The notes beneath the pieces are model-generated. The model ran no database searches. It saw nothing but the letters and a program-made list of their open reading frames with translations, and was not told where the DNA came from. Of a DNA stretch of 64,000 bases, positions 12,139 through 24,239 are shown piece after piece. Position 1 is the stretch's first letter, and each line of letters opens with the position of its first letter. Where the stretch lies: contig CM055102.1 of assembly GCA_029204225.1 (NCBI GenBank), forward strand, positions 34,216,585-34,280,584, in the 5' to 3' direction. The translations under genes were made by a program, and so were the position numbers. This DNA comes from Diphasiastrum complanatum (Eukaryota > Streptophyta > Lycopodiopsida > Lycopodiales > Lycopodiaceae).

Positions 12139-13147
12139 ATGGACACCCATGAGTGTGTGAGGAACAATCCTTCGTACATTACTCTAGAGGGTGAGACCCA
12201 GTCCACAAGGAGGAGGAGGTTGGATAGAAAACACAACGTTGTGCAAAGGGCATTATCATCTGCATCTATCATTCGTGTTGTTGAGGATGCGACATGTTCA
12301 ACTGCAAGTTTGATTTCAAACTTGCATAGCGTCGAACATATGCTCGTTGGTGATGTTGGTTTTGCAGGTAATTCAGGAGGGATTGTCACCCCTGATCATG
12401 TTCGTAGAAATCCCACCTGTAGGACGCCGAAGTTAGACTCTAGATCAGAGAGGAAGAATAGATTACAGCAATAGGGAAGGACAAAGAGGAGACTTCTTCC
12501 TCATGAGTTGGAGCAGGTGCATGATGTTAGTAGGGATGGAATTGATTCCACCACATTTGAAAGAGTTATCAATGACACACATATTGTGGTAGATTTTGGT
12601 ATGTCAGTAGGGGGATTGGGTTTACATGAGGATGTCATGTTGAGTACATTTGAAACAGGGTCTTGTCAATTTTTCAAAGTCCTGGAATGGATAGATTGTA
12701 TCTATTAAAGTACATTGATATCGAATGAAGCATCATGATGCATACACAAGAAAGTATGTTCCTGAAATGATTGGCAACTCAAATGGTAAAAAGGAATGCC
12801 GAGCAATCAAAAATCGGCCCCACATAAGTGACCTTGTCCTTGAGGAAGTTGACATTATCGTTTATGATTTTCAATTAACGAATTCAGGCTGACTTCAAAA
12901 ACAATGAAGGAAATCATTCGTCAAAGGCTTCCAAAAAAAGAATGTATCTTCGTTAAGAAGAACAAGGGCATGTGTGGAAGCTGATCTCAGGTTGCATAGG
13001 GATGAAGGTAATATTTTGATTGACAATAATGAGGAGGATGGATCTTCCACTTGTTCACCTTCTAATGATGAAATTGATGATGTTGAATCTCGAGGCGTGG
13101 ACATAGATGAGGATATAAGTTTTAATACTAGATCCAAAAGAATCTAA
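12139..13147 (+). pseudogene. Broken ORF of unknown family, partly in the right arm
   Basis: An open frame from 12,139 continues in the same frame through one stop (12,472) to 12,708, encoding about 190 codons. It includes RRRRLDRKHNVVQRAL and RRLLPHELEQVHDVSRDG. After a further stop, related frames run on through HISDLVLEEVDIIVYDFQL to an acidic end (DDVESRGVDIDEDISFNTRS) at about 13,147. The part after 12,663 is mirrored in the left arm at 5,736-6,254; the part before it is single-copy. I do not recognise the product. The acidic tail and stop codons suggest a dead transposon ORF. Confidence 0.45.
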
Positions 13148-13426
13148 ATTTTGTATCACAATTTGCAAAAATTTAAATAAATTATACTACTTGGGCTCTT
13201 TCCAATTTTTGTGTATTGTAACTTTTAGGAAAATTGTTGAATACTTCAGTTTTTTACATGTTTTGAAATTTTGTTACAAATTTTTAAAAAACTTTGATGT
13301 GTTTTTTATGTACTTTTAGTAATGGATATGAAACTGTAGGACATTCTTTTTCAAAATGTGCCAAAAAGTGCCATTATTTAATATGATTCTAGGAATATTC
13401 CTTATAGTTCTCATTTCCACTAAATA

Positions 13427-14010
13427 TTACCCATTTGATATGCAATGGTGTCTATTGAGGACGTTGCTGGTTTCCTCATACCCGTCGGCATAGTACAAGG
13501 ATTCTCTCGCTGATATTTCAGGTTCCAAATTCAACCATTCTTTCATAATGCTCTTTGCTTGCGGTGCAATCTGCATGAACTCTCCATTGGATACGTTCAT
13601 TATACTAGATAGTATACTCGTGAGCAAATCTGTTCACGAAAATTCAGGTTCTGCATTTGAAAAGGAACCTCCTGATGGTGTAAACATTCATTTAGATCCG
13701 ATCTTTGTGGAAAATTTGCTAGTGGTATTGGTACTTCTAAGGTTGCCAGCTAGAAGTACTACAGGTTTTGCCTTGGCTTGTGCAGCTTCCTCGGCCTAAT
13801 GCTTCTTGTATCCAATGACGGATCCTTTGGTATTGACGTCCTTCCTCTTTGGTGTTCGGATATGGTCCTATCGTAGAGGGTTGGTCTTCAGCCATTGATA
13901 CTAACGGTGGTGGTGATGGTGCCACCTCCTTTCACATTTGTGCTCCAGTAATTTCTAGCACAGGAATGTAGGGAGTAAAGGAAGTCCGTGGCAGCCTCCC
14001 TGAAGTTGTC
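13427..14010 (-). pseudogene. Ty3/gypsy gag-protease linker fragment (right-arm copy)
   Basis: This is the inverted copy of 4,912-5,499. The minus-strand frames at 13,925-13,737 (SNTKEEGRQYQRIRHWIQ equivalent) and 13,627-13,427 (SILSSIMNVSNGEFMQIAPQ) match it almost residue for residue. A frameshift after GRG near 13,770 breaks it at a place where the left copy is open. Retroelement remnant. Confidence 0.75.
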
Positions 14011-14251
14011 ATCACGTTAAATACTTGAAATTATAAAAGACAATTTTTAAATAAAAACAAAGTTGACATTTGCAAAATTTAAATTTAAATGATGACACAC
14101 GTGAATAGAAGAATAAAGAAATAATATGTTTCACTTCTATAAAACTTCGAATGAAAGAAATCTGACACTTCATGACATGGTTCAGCTGATTGTACATGTT
14201 TTGTCTTTCACATGATTGATTTTAGTATAAGCCAACAAAAACATACCATTT

Positions 14252-14376
<125 letters not shown>

Positions 14377-14568
14377 AAATCTTGACACTACTGTTGTGCA
14401 TAACAATTACTCGACCCAACGAATACCATATATCGTAAATTCAAAAACATTTCCATGCAATTTGATTATGTGAAATAACATTTTTGTATATTCATACCCG
14501 AGGCACTTGATCTAGTTGCAATTGACTTCCCTACAAGCCAAAACGAAACATATTGTTTTAGATCATGC

Positions 14569-14684
<116 letters not shown>

Positions 14685-16261
14685 GGCCTTTATACTTGTT
14701 TTGCTCATAACATCCAACGTGAAGTCAATGCTTGAGATTACATGTAAAAATGTGAAGCCCAAAATCTAAGATCGCATGTAGAATGTCTTTAAGCCCAAAA
14801 CATAAGAATACATATAAAAATGTACAACCCCAAATCTTGCAAGATTGCAATAAAAAATTGCAAGTTCTTGTCTATTGAAGAGTTAATATATTCCTATAGG
14901 TTGTGGCAAGAGGGTCTTGGAGTGGAATCAAATTCCAACACACCTTTGCCCTTATATTTGTACATTATGTAAACTATTAGATATATAGAGATTAACAAGT
15001 CGATGCTTTCAATAAATGATTGTACTCATAGTGGTTTTGTGATTGCAATAGATTTTTTAATCTTGTAATGCATACTCATGAAATCGCTATCATATTCAAT
15101 GGTCTATCAAGGATGTCATCTTTATTATCTTCATGACTAATGGCACATAAGAGTTTTGTAGTCCGGGCCTATTGATGTCAAATTGAAATCATTGTGTATG
15201 TAGGTAAATCAAGGAGATAGTAATTGAATTCCAAGTTGATATTTATTTGAGAGGTCATCCATGTTAATGTCTAGGCCCCTCATTTTATTGTGTTGATTGA
15301 AGATTGTGGTACTAAATCTTGGAATGTTATATTTTGTTTTTCAAAGTATATGTTAATTTGCAATTGAAATATTTAAGGTTTTCATTAGCTTGTTTGGGCC
15401 ACTGCTATTGACCACCCAGCCACAAATTTATGCAACATATCATTCTACTACTCATTCTAACTTACCAGCATTTAGTATACATCAATTTAGACCACTAGTC
15501 CTTAGGCTAGTGTTATGGTATGTGCACAACACCAACAAAAAAACGTATGCTCAACAACGAAGTTGATTGGTGCTTTATAGAGAACCCAATAGGTAGTCTT
15601 GGGTAAGAACTTGGCAACTCTAATTGTTCAAATAGTATTGTCATATTGAAAGTCTCACATGGATCTAGGTTGTTATGGATGTAAACCTACCTTGATCACA
15701 TAAATTTGCTAACCATAGGCAATATGAGACCTAGCAAAGACATTTATGATGTCTCTCATTCATGATCACAAGATGAATTGAAGAACTCTAAATCTCACAA
15801 TTGGAAATGAGCCAAAATAAAAAATACAGTAAATTGTCTAAAAATTTTTATTATAGGCCAGCTTAAATTAGAGGTGTACTATTTTCAAGGAGATATTATA
15901 TGATTATAAATAAATATCACTAGTTAGCTTTGATGGGTCTAAAGACTAGTCCACCTTCATCTATTTAGGATAATAATGGTTTTGGGCTCCATAAATTCTA
16001 ACGCAATTATTACTTGAGAGTAGTCAAGTTGATCATTATTTTAATGTCCAAAATCATGCATCACTTGAAAAAGAATATCATCTCTCTTATTGTCAATAAA
16101 GGATATGCTTGAGGCTTTTCATTGAAGGATCTTCATGAGTGGCGCTAATTCTGAGGTTGTAAATAGCACAGCTGATGACCAACAGTTGGAAGAAAAGAGT
16201 AGCTTGCCTTAAACCATCGATTAGTGAATGATCATGACCTGCTCCTTATGTTGCTTAGGCA

Positions 16262-16552
16262 GCTTTTGAGAGAGCCAACGGTACAGACATATGGAATTAT
16301 GCAAGTAAGCTCCCAGATTTTAACAATCTTTTTAATGAGGCCATGGCTGCTGCAAGCAACATCTCTATCTCCGTTGTTTTAAGACACTACGATGGGTTTA
16401 AGGATTTGAGTACGCTGGTAGATGTTGGTGGAGGTGTGGGACTGACCATATCAAAAATTGTAGCAGCGCGTCCTGATATCAAGTGCATCAATTTTGATCT
16501 TCCGCACATTGTTGCAGTAGCTCCTTCCATTCCTGATAAGAAGAGCAATTAG
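16262..16552 (+). pseudogene. O-methyltransferase exon fragment (right-arm copy)
   Basis: The fragment runs from AFERANGTDIWNYASKLPDFN through [22 protein letters not shown] (the SAM-binding motif) to the DLPHIVAVAPSIP region, then stops at 16,550. It keeps the ten bases that the left copy has lost near its position 1,768. However, the upstream dimerisation half of exon 1 is deleted and no downstream exons follow. After PSIP the sequence is G-ATAAG, where the left gene's exon phase predicts G-GTAAG, so the splice donor may also be mutated. It cannot encode an enzyme by itself. Confidence 0.85.
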
Positions 16553-16771
16553 TGGCGCTTCCAAAGTCTTCATCACCGGTAAAATATTTACCTGCATCCA
16601 ATGAATATAATATAATTATCTGAGAAATGTGATGAGAGTGAAAGTTAGACAGCATAAATGTAGTGGAGTTAAAGTATATCTTGAAGCCATATATACCCAA
16701 AGGTCTAGAATATCCATCTAAATCAAGGCACAAGGAAGACTTGAAGTTTGTGAAAAAAGTTTGTGAAGTTT
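16553..16771. other. No recognisable gene
   Basis: This short AT-rich stretch follows the O-methyltransferase fragment. A minus-strand frame crosses it (16,733-16,488) but overlaps the real exon antisense and shows no family features. Confidence 0.5.
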
Positions 16772-16885
16772 CTCGTGGAACTTATCGTCCAACAAGAAAC
16801 ATTTGAACCACACCTTTATCGAAAAAAAACAAGGGCTACACACCTTCCTAGAATTGGGAGTATTGGTTACATTTAACTCTTTTAT

Positions 16886-16969
<84 letters not shown>

Positions 16970-17417
16970 AATCCCTCACTCTCTATTTCTAAGCATGAAC
17001 CATAACCAATACACAACACATAAATTATGATCCTGCAAATTAAAATAATATGAATAGCTTAAGATCCAATAAATCGAAGTAGCATGAACTAGTAAGCATG
17101 AAACATAAATCAAGATTATGCGAATTAGGGTAGCATGAACTGGTAATCATGAAACATAAACGAATGGCATCACACACGTACATGCACACTCTAAACCCTC
17201 TAAACACACACGAGAAGAAAAAAAAGAAAGAACATAGTAGAGTGCTAATCAAAACTCCCGAACCATACGGTTATATCCTATTCAAGAATGTCACCACATG
17301 CTCCCTCCCTACGACGTTTGGGCTTTCTCGTGGAACAAGAAACATTTGAACCATGCCTTTATGGGAAGAAAACGAGGGCTACACACCTTCCTAGAATTGG
17401 GAGTATTGGTTACCTTT

Positions 17418-17470
<53 letters not shown>

Positions 17471-17575
17471 AGCATGAAAACATAACCAATACACCACATA
17501 AACTATGTTCTTGTAAATTAAAATAACAAGACTAGGTTAAGATCCTACAAATCAGAGTAGCACAAACATTAATTA
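16772..17575. repeat. Direct duplication with (CT)n tracts (copies 2 and 3 of a dispersed repeat)
   Basis: Two units begin TTTCTCGTGGAAC near 16,771 and 17,326. Each continues through AAGAAACATTTGAACCA, TACACACCTTCCTAGAATTG, a long (CT)n (16,888-16,967 and 17,421-17,469) and an AAGCATGAA...CATAACCAATAC block. Between them is the CCGAACCATACGGTTATATC block also seen at 8.0 kb. No coding capacity is visible. Confidence 0.8.
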
Positions 17576-17881
17576 TGTATACCAGGAATTATTGAGAGTG
17601 GAGATCATTTGTTTTCTTAGGCCAACTATGGAGTTCCCCAGCAGGTTCATAAAAAAACTAGCAAAGAAGTGTCGTCATTTCAAGGACAAACGTAATCAAG
17701 AAGACGACATGAAGGCCTCAATGTGATGAAAGAATCTAAAAAATGTGGTGGTGTTGAGTCAAAATGTATCAACTAGGGTAAGAATTTTGTAATCTTGATA
17801 TAGTAGCTGAGGTGGTAATAATCTAGCATTTTTCAGACACAAATTGTCAATGTTTACCAGATCTGTTTTTGAATGTAAGGG

Positions 17882-18880
17882 CAGAGGTCGGAATGGACCT
17901 CAGAATAAAAGATGGTATAGTGCCTTGAATAGATCCGGATATTTCGAGGTCTATTCCGACCTCCACTAATTTCCACCCATTATCAACAGATCCATCAATA
18001 AATGTACAAATTTATTTCTAAAATGTGTAGACGTATTTTCATAAAGCATAATGTAAAATAAAATTGAATGTATTCCTAAACTGCAAAACGTGCATCTACA
18101 ACAAAAGATAGGAGATAAACATTTATGAGCAGAGGTATATAATCTAGCATTCATGGGCTGGTAACAATCTAGCATATAATCTATTTATAAACTGTAAAAA
18201 ATGTATGAGTAGAGGTCGGAATGGACCTCGGAATAACATATGGTATATTGTCTTAAACATATCTAGATATTCCGAGGTCTGTTTTGACCTCCACTGATTC
18301 CCACTCCAGTTGAAAGATGTACTCATTATCAACAGATTCATCAATAAAAGTACAGATTTCTTTCTAGGATGTGCAGATATATTTTCATAAATCCTAATGA
18401 AAATAATGCTAAATGTAGTTCTACACTACAAAATGTGGATCTACAACAAAAAATAGAACACAAACTGCTACAATACTGTACAAGTACCTGGAATTGCTAC
18501 TAGTTGTGTTAGTTAGCTGCTTGGATGATGTTAGAGCCCAAGAATCGGCATAAAAAACTACAAAACAATCTCATATCAAGAACCCATGTAACAAATCCTC
18601 ATGAGAAAATCATAGAACTGCTCAACACCATTGAATAGTCTTCTAAAAAAAACACCCAAGCTTTACAAACGTATCATAACATTCACAGATCTGTCATTTG
18701 AAATATTAAAAAAAAATGTCAGTAGAGGTTGGAACAGACGTCAGACGAGACACTGGTATGCTGCTAGAACTAGCATGATTTATTTTGAGCTCCATTCTGA
18801 CCTTGAAAGTACCTCGCTACTATGATGATCTGTCTGAAATGAATATTGGTCCAATATACAATAATGAAATCTACAAAAGA
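17882..18880. repeat. Tandem units of about 325 bp with GAGGTCGGAATGGACCTC palindromes
   Basis: Unit 1 starts at about 17,882 and unit 2 at about 18,207; each opens with the imperfect palindrome GAGGTCGGAATGGACCTC and shares most of its length. A third, degraded unit starts near 18,721. Motifs of the type ATTCCGAGG recur here and around the CACTA transposase downstream, so these may be subterminal repeats of that element. There is no gene between 17,576 and 20,150. Confidence 0.75.
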
Positions 18881-19464
18881 AAAACCAGTATTGCAGTTTG
18901 TTTAGTTTAGTATTACAAAAAATAGTTGTAACAAATTAATTTTAGAAAAAGAGCAACAAACATCCAGATGCAATCCAGCATATCCACCAAAAAATTGGCA
19001 ATAGAATTTGGCATCGGAACAACCATCAGATAGGCGCTGATATGACAAATCCAATAGATCCGTATATTTCGATGGGTATTCCAACTCTCTGGAACTCTGG
19101 ATCTATATCACCCTCAACTATGGATCTACATCGCCCTCATCCAGCACCCTCACTTGGAACTGCCTTTGGAATAGGCGTTGGAATAGCCTTCGGAATAGTA
19201 AATATTGCAGATCCGCCTATTCCGACGGCCTTTCCGACCTGTATGCTTCTCAAAAAATTGGATCCACTGACTCCTTTCAGAGGAAGGCCTGCATAGAAAA
19301 CGTGGTGTCAATAAAACCAAACTGAGATCACATTGAGATGGATACTATGATGCTAGAAAAAGAGAGAGTGAGAAAGGAGATTACCTTGCATCCAACAAAT
19401 CAAAAATCCTCCATCCTCCACTTTTCCTTTCTTTCTTGACCTCCCCACATTTGATTCTGCAAGG

Positions 19465-19625
19465 AGTAAGCTAAGAGGAAGAGCAAGGGCAACAAGCAAA
19501 GTGCAAGAAGAGCAAGAAGAACAAGCAAAATGCAAGAGGAGAAAGCAAAGAGCAATAGCAAGAGAAGCAAGAGGAGCACTCAAATGTGAAGAGATAAGGA
19601 GAGCAAGGTGGATAAAGTGGGTGAG
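19465..19625. repeat. Purine-rich strand (AGCAAGAGG-like units)
   Basis: The plus strand is almost entirely A/G/C with loosely repeated AGCAAGAG-type units. The minus-strand frame over it (19,685-19,353) is Leu/Ser/Ala/Cys-rich low-complexity sequence and is not convincing as a gene. Confidence 0.5.
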
Positions 19626-20149
19626 CATCAACAAACAAGGGAGAGGACAATGGTAGCAGATACGTCCGTTGTTTCCATCACCCACTCATCTTTCCTCTTT
19701 GAAAATGCCATGGAAAATGTCATTCTTTTTTAAATGTTCAAGAATACCGAGGGCAATTTTGAGGCCCTGACTAAATTAGAAATAGTATTCCTTGCATGTT
19801 CCGAGGTGCATTCTAATTTGATGCATTCTAAATCAATTCAAAATTAGAGCATTCTAAAACACACAGTTTTCAAAGATGGCCGGCTCCTCCAAAGCCTTGT
19901 CAAAGAATATGTGCACTTGACGACACAATTTCTTACTGCTAAATTGTATTTTCATCTGATTAAAGGATGTCATATGTTTCCAAACATCGACGTATTTGGC
20001 ATCCAAGACCTATTCTTGGGTAACGATTCTTTATTTTTGGTTCTCAACCTGCTTATCAACTCGGTTATAATTAAGACCCTGACCGGTGGGTACAATTGTT
20101 ACCCTAAACCGACTTATGTATAGAACCGGCGGATATGTTCCTTTGTAAG

Positions 20150-23100
20150 AACCGGCCATGGTTCAGAACCGTCGGGTCCCTTTGAGCCTTGGAGTGGGGT
20201 ATAACCCAAGTATCAAATTTGGGGTTGGCCATGGATGGTGTGATTCCATTCGGTTTGCGCTCCACATCATGGTCCACTTGGTCGATTGTCCTTGTAAACT
20301 ACAACATCCCCACTTGGCTAAGTATAAAGAAGGGGCACCTAATGCTCGCCCTTCTTATCCCCAGAAAATACAAGGCAAAAAATATGGACATGTATATGGC
20401 TCCCTTGATAGATGAGCTAAAGATTCTATGGCAAGGAGTTCAAGTGAGCAATATATCAAGACCACTGAGACAAAGAGATTTTGTGGTAAAGGGAATCTTG
20501 ATGTGGACGATGCACGAGTTTCCTGGCTATGGGGAATGTTTAGGTGAGATATCCTTGTTATTGGTTTGATTCATGGTATTATATTAAATTTTATTTTCAT
20601 TCACAAATTTTCTTTCAATTTGAACATAAGAACCCACGATTAAGTTGGTTGATTTGTAACAATGCAGGGCTCCAAACCAGTGGTTACAATGCGTGCCCCG
20701 TTTGTGGCGAGTATTTGTAAGCATGTCACTCACAACATCTGCGAAAGATTATTTATGAGGGCCACACTCGATACCTTCCACCCGATCACCCTATGCGTGA
20801 TGGGCTTGATGGCCAACGTCCTCATTCCATGAAAGTACAATACATATTTGGGCCACTAGTGGTCCATGTCATTTATTTATTTTATGATTACTCTCTTTAT
20901 GTTTCTTCTAACAATATATAATCTACATTAAGTGTGTGTCCTTGTTAATATTGTCGACAAGTGATTGGTTTCGGATTTGGAGATCCAATCAAGATCTAGG
21001 GCGACTCCCTCCCAGCATGAAGAGGTTATCAATATTTCATGAACTCCCATATTGGAGAGAATTGTTGATAAACCATCTTTTGGACCCGATGCACATATTC
21101 AAAAATGTCGGGAGCACGATTTGGGAGCACTTGACCGGATCGAAAGATAAAAAAAGCTAAACGAGATGTCCTAAAAGAAGTGGAAAAGATGGCCGATTTA
21201 TGGCCACAAATGGTGGGGACTTTGATTGTCCTACCAAAGGCCCCTTGGATCTTATTGAGGAGAGAAGAGACGGTTTCAAAGAGGGCAATAGCATCTTTTC
21301 GAACTCCGACAGGACACATGCGATGCCTAAAGAGTGACTTCACAAGGGACAACAAGCTAAGTGCACTAAAGTCTCATGACTGGCATAAATTTTAATAGGT
21401 TGGCATGGCATGTTTTTTGACTTTTTTTTCACATCAACATTGTTGATTACATTTTATAGCATGTCTTGTAATTTCAAGATGATCTCATTGCACATATATG
21501 TATCTCAATGATCATGACCAAATTGTTTTTGTGCGTGCAGTTTGTGCTTCCCTTGGTGTTGAGAGGGTTCTTGACAGAAGAGTTAAGGAGTGCAATCTAC
21601 AAAATCAGTGGTTTGGTGAGGTACGGTGAATGCGCTTGTGATTCCCATCATTTTTTCTCGGAGTGATTCTTACTAACACGTATGTCATTGTTGTTTCTCT
21701 TTCTTATGAAGATACATTTCATCCAAAGAGATATCGCTAGCATTCATTGAGGCGACAAGACAAAACTTCATCGAGGCAGTGTGTTTGTTCAAGAAGCACT
21801 TTCCCACATCCATTCTCACCATTCAAATGTATCTCATTGTGCATTTGGTAGATGAGGTGGCCATTGCAAGTACATCATCTACTTGCGTCAATTGCCTATT
21901 CTTAGTCCATCCTAGGCTATTGTTATTGTGGTGATTCTCATGTCTCTCACTAACATTGATTCATTTTTTTTAATTCAGGCACTGTGCATTGCCGTCGGAT
22001 GTTTTTCTTGGAACGATTCATGAAAACATTGAAGGGCTTCGTAAGACAAAGAGCGAGGCCTAAGGGTAGCATGGCGGAAGGATGGCTAGTGCAAGAGTCC
22101 ATGGTTTACATCACGGAGTTCCTTGCTCATAGCGATATTTCTCGTCTTTGGGATAAGAAGAACGATGAGCGTGTTGTTGGGGAGGTTCATCAAGGAAAAG
22201 GAGCAATCATGAGAATGAATGAGTCCTTCAGGGAGAAGGTAAATAAGTTTTGCATTCTTAATAACGAGGAAATACAAAAGTAGATTTCGCTATACGAAGA
22301 TGCCAAGGCTCGTAGACAAACTGCTCGAGCCACTTTCAGGAGAGGGCAAAGAAGACAACCATACTCACTTGACCTCGCCCTTCTACCCAAGGACATGATG
22401 CTTGATTGGCTACGTGATGCACTTAGAGGAGCCTCGGCAAACAACCAGGAAGTAACAGAGAGAAAGCAGGAATATGCAAGGGGGTGCGATTTACATGTAA
22501 GCTATGATTATCAACCTTCACATGTTTATTAATATGTGCAATTTTGTACATGTTTGTTGTATCCCTAACACATTTAGTTTCATTTCGTTTAGTACAGAAA
22601 ATACATTAGGAGAGTTTTTAGCTCCAAAAAAACCCTTTAAAAATTCATGCAAGATGTTTTTATATTATTAAAATATTATAACACTAATACTTTTGACTTG
22701 CCATAATTTTTTAATCATATCTTAGAAGTATGTCATGTAACATATCATTGGAAAGCCCTTGTTGAGCACTTTCCAATGCACCAAACTTCGCTAAATTTGG
22801 ACTTACCACTAAAAAGTTATGCCATTTTTAGTGTGGAATCAAAATGTGGACTCAAAAAGTTACATTACGTAGATTTCAAATTTGAGTGTTTTGATTGGTC
22901 CATGTGCAAGAAAAATTTAAGAAAAAATATAAAAAAAATCTTTATAAAACGAGTGAACGTTTATGGTAACATCAATCAATTGCAGGTGGTCTTTCACCCC
23001 AATCGTTCAGATTCCATATGGTGGTACACGACTCAAGTCGCTCCTCGAAGTAAAAGAATTTTTGAGAATAGAGATGTCATGGAGGACATGGCGCTGCCAG

Positions 23101-23270
23101 CTGATGCACCTCATGAACAAAATTGTAATGACGGATTCAATGACACAATTTCGGAGGATGATCATATGCAAGCCTCACAAGCTAATAATGATGTTGAGCG
23201 TGATGCATCATCGTCGGATGGCTCGACAACACACTTTCATGATCTTACTCGTCATCACCGGCGCCATTAG
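20150..23270 (+). pseudogene. CACTA (En/Spm) tnp2-type transposase, decayed
   Basis: The blocks follow the order of plant CACTA transposases. First comes the Transposase_21 (tnp2) core at 20,189-20,545 (LGLAMDGVIPFGLRSTSWST, YNIPTWLSIKKGHLMLALLI, LMWTMHEFPGYGECL). After a GTGAGA donor and a GCAG acceptor at 20,667, it continues as GLQTSGYNACPVCGEYL, followed by a stop at 20,718. Then come SIFHELPYWRELL and LLDPMHIFKNV (20,990-21,120), the LKSHDWHKF end (to 21,395), and DUF4218-like exons at about 21,541-21,830 and 21,979-22,500 (RRMFFLERFMKTLKGFVRQR, RARPKGSMAEGW). A last exon after 22,985 (DSIWWYTTQVAPRSKRIFEN) fits DUF4216 and an acidic tail. Internal stops and at least one frameshift show that it is dead. 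Confidence 0.9.
22605..22948. mobile_element. MITE-like element, truncated copy, in a transposase intron
   Basis: This stretch is about 85-90% alike by eye to 23,531-23,880 in the same orientation. It starts ATTAGGAGAGTTTTTAGCTCC and ends near ATCTTTATAAA without the right terminal inverted repeat. It lies in the intron before the final CACTA transposase exon. A frame through it fuses with that exon (MHQTSLNLDL...) but is not a real start. Confidence 0.8.
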
Positions 23271-23530
23271 TTTTTGAAGATCAGCTTATTAATGATGAAG
23301 CTGTTTGATTGACTAGTTGACATCGAACAAGAAGTCGATGCATGTGAATACACAATTTGTGCATCATTTTTTTGTGATACATAATTTTTTTCATTCGCTT
23401 GTGCTGATAGATAAAATGAAATTCAATGTGTTGATAGATAAAAAATTATGTTTTATACCATGGGCTATACCGAGGGGCCTTTTTTCATCAATCTCAATAT
23501 TCCCCTCGGTTAGCGGAGTGTCCTAGAATT

Positions 23531-23906
23531 ATTAGAGGAGTTTTGAGTTCCAAAAAGACCCTTTAAGAATTCATGCAAGATGCCTTTTTTATTATTAAAA
23601 TATTATAACACGTATACTTTTGACTTGCCATAACTTTTTAATCGTAGCTCATAAGTATGTCATCTAATATATCATTGGAAAGCCCTCATCGAGCACTTTC
23701 CAATGCATTAACTTTCGATAAATTCGGACTTACCACTAAAAAGTTATGCCATTTTTAGTATGAAATCAAAATGTGGACTCAAAAAGTTCTGTTACGTAGA
23801 TTTCAAATTTAAGTGTTTTGATTGGTCCATGTGTAAGAACAATTTGAGAAAAAATATAAAAAGAATCTCTACAAAGGGTCTTTTTTGGATTTAAAACTCC
23901 TCTAAT
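23531..23906. mobile_element. MITE-like element, full copy with terminal inverted repeats
   Basis: The left end ATTAGAGGAGTTTTGAGTTC is matched by the reverse complement of the right end (23,906 back to about 23,875: ATTAGAGGAGTTTTAAATCC and onward), giving inverted ends of roughly 34 bp with a few mismatches. It is 376 bp, AT-rich and non-coding, as expected for a miniature inverted-repeat transposable element. I could not find a clear target duplication, so the superfamily is undetermined. Confidence 0.82.
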
Positions 23907-23924
23907 GGTCTCTGCCCACCTAGA

Positions 23925-24239
23925 CCCTCTTTATAACCCTCTCTATAAATTTCTAGAAAACAAGTTCAAATTTGGTAGGGTTATACCAATGCCAGCCTCG
24001 GTATACCCCTAAAATTAGCTTCATTATTCCGATGTATGTTCCGAGGCCTTCTATTGAATTTATAAGTCTCTCTATATCCCTCTCTATAAATGTTTCAAAC
24101 CCAAGTTCAAATTTGGTAGGCTTATTCCGAGGCCATATACCGGACCCTAGGCTCGAGCATTCCGCTCCCCATGCAACTCATTTTAAAAACTATCTTTCAA
24201 AGAAACGCTCCCTTGAAAATTGCCCGTCCTCTTGTAGTG
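23925..24239. repeat. CCGAGG-rich flank and possible CACTA right terminus
   Basis: The blocks CCCTCTCTATAAAT and AAGTTCAAATTTGGTAGG occur twice (about 23,937-23,985 and 24,070-24,120), interspersed with TTCCGAGGCC motifs. The stretch ends near TTGTAGTG (24,232-24,239), the reverse of CACTACAA, which is how a CACTA element ends. No convincing left terminus was found: CACTACAA at 18,426 lacks a matching 3-bp target duplication. The element boundary is therefore provisional. Confidence 0.45.

Noticed and set aside
16488-16733. Minus-strand frame over the right-arm O-methyltransferase exon
   Set aside because: It is antisense to a clear exon and has no recognised family features.
18426-18433. 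CACTACAA as a possible left end of the CACTA element
   Set aside because: It lies inside a tandem unit whose sister copy reads AACTGCAA, and the 3-bp flank does not match the flank of TTGTAGTG at 24,232.
19353-19685. 110-codon hydrophobic minus-strand frame as a membrane protein
   Set aside because: It comes from a purine-rich low-complexity strand; Leu/Ser/Cys repeats follow the base bias, not a conserved domain.
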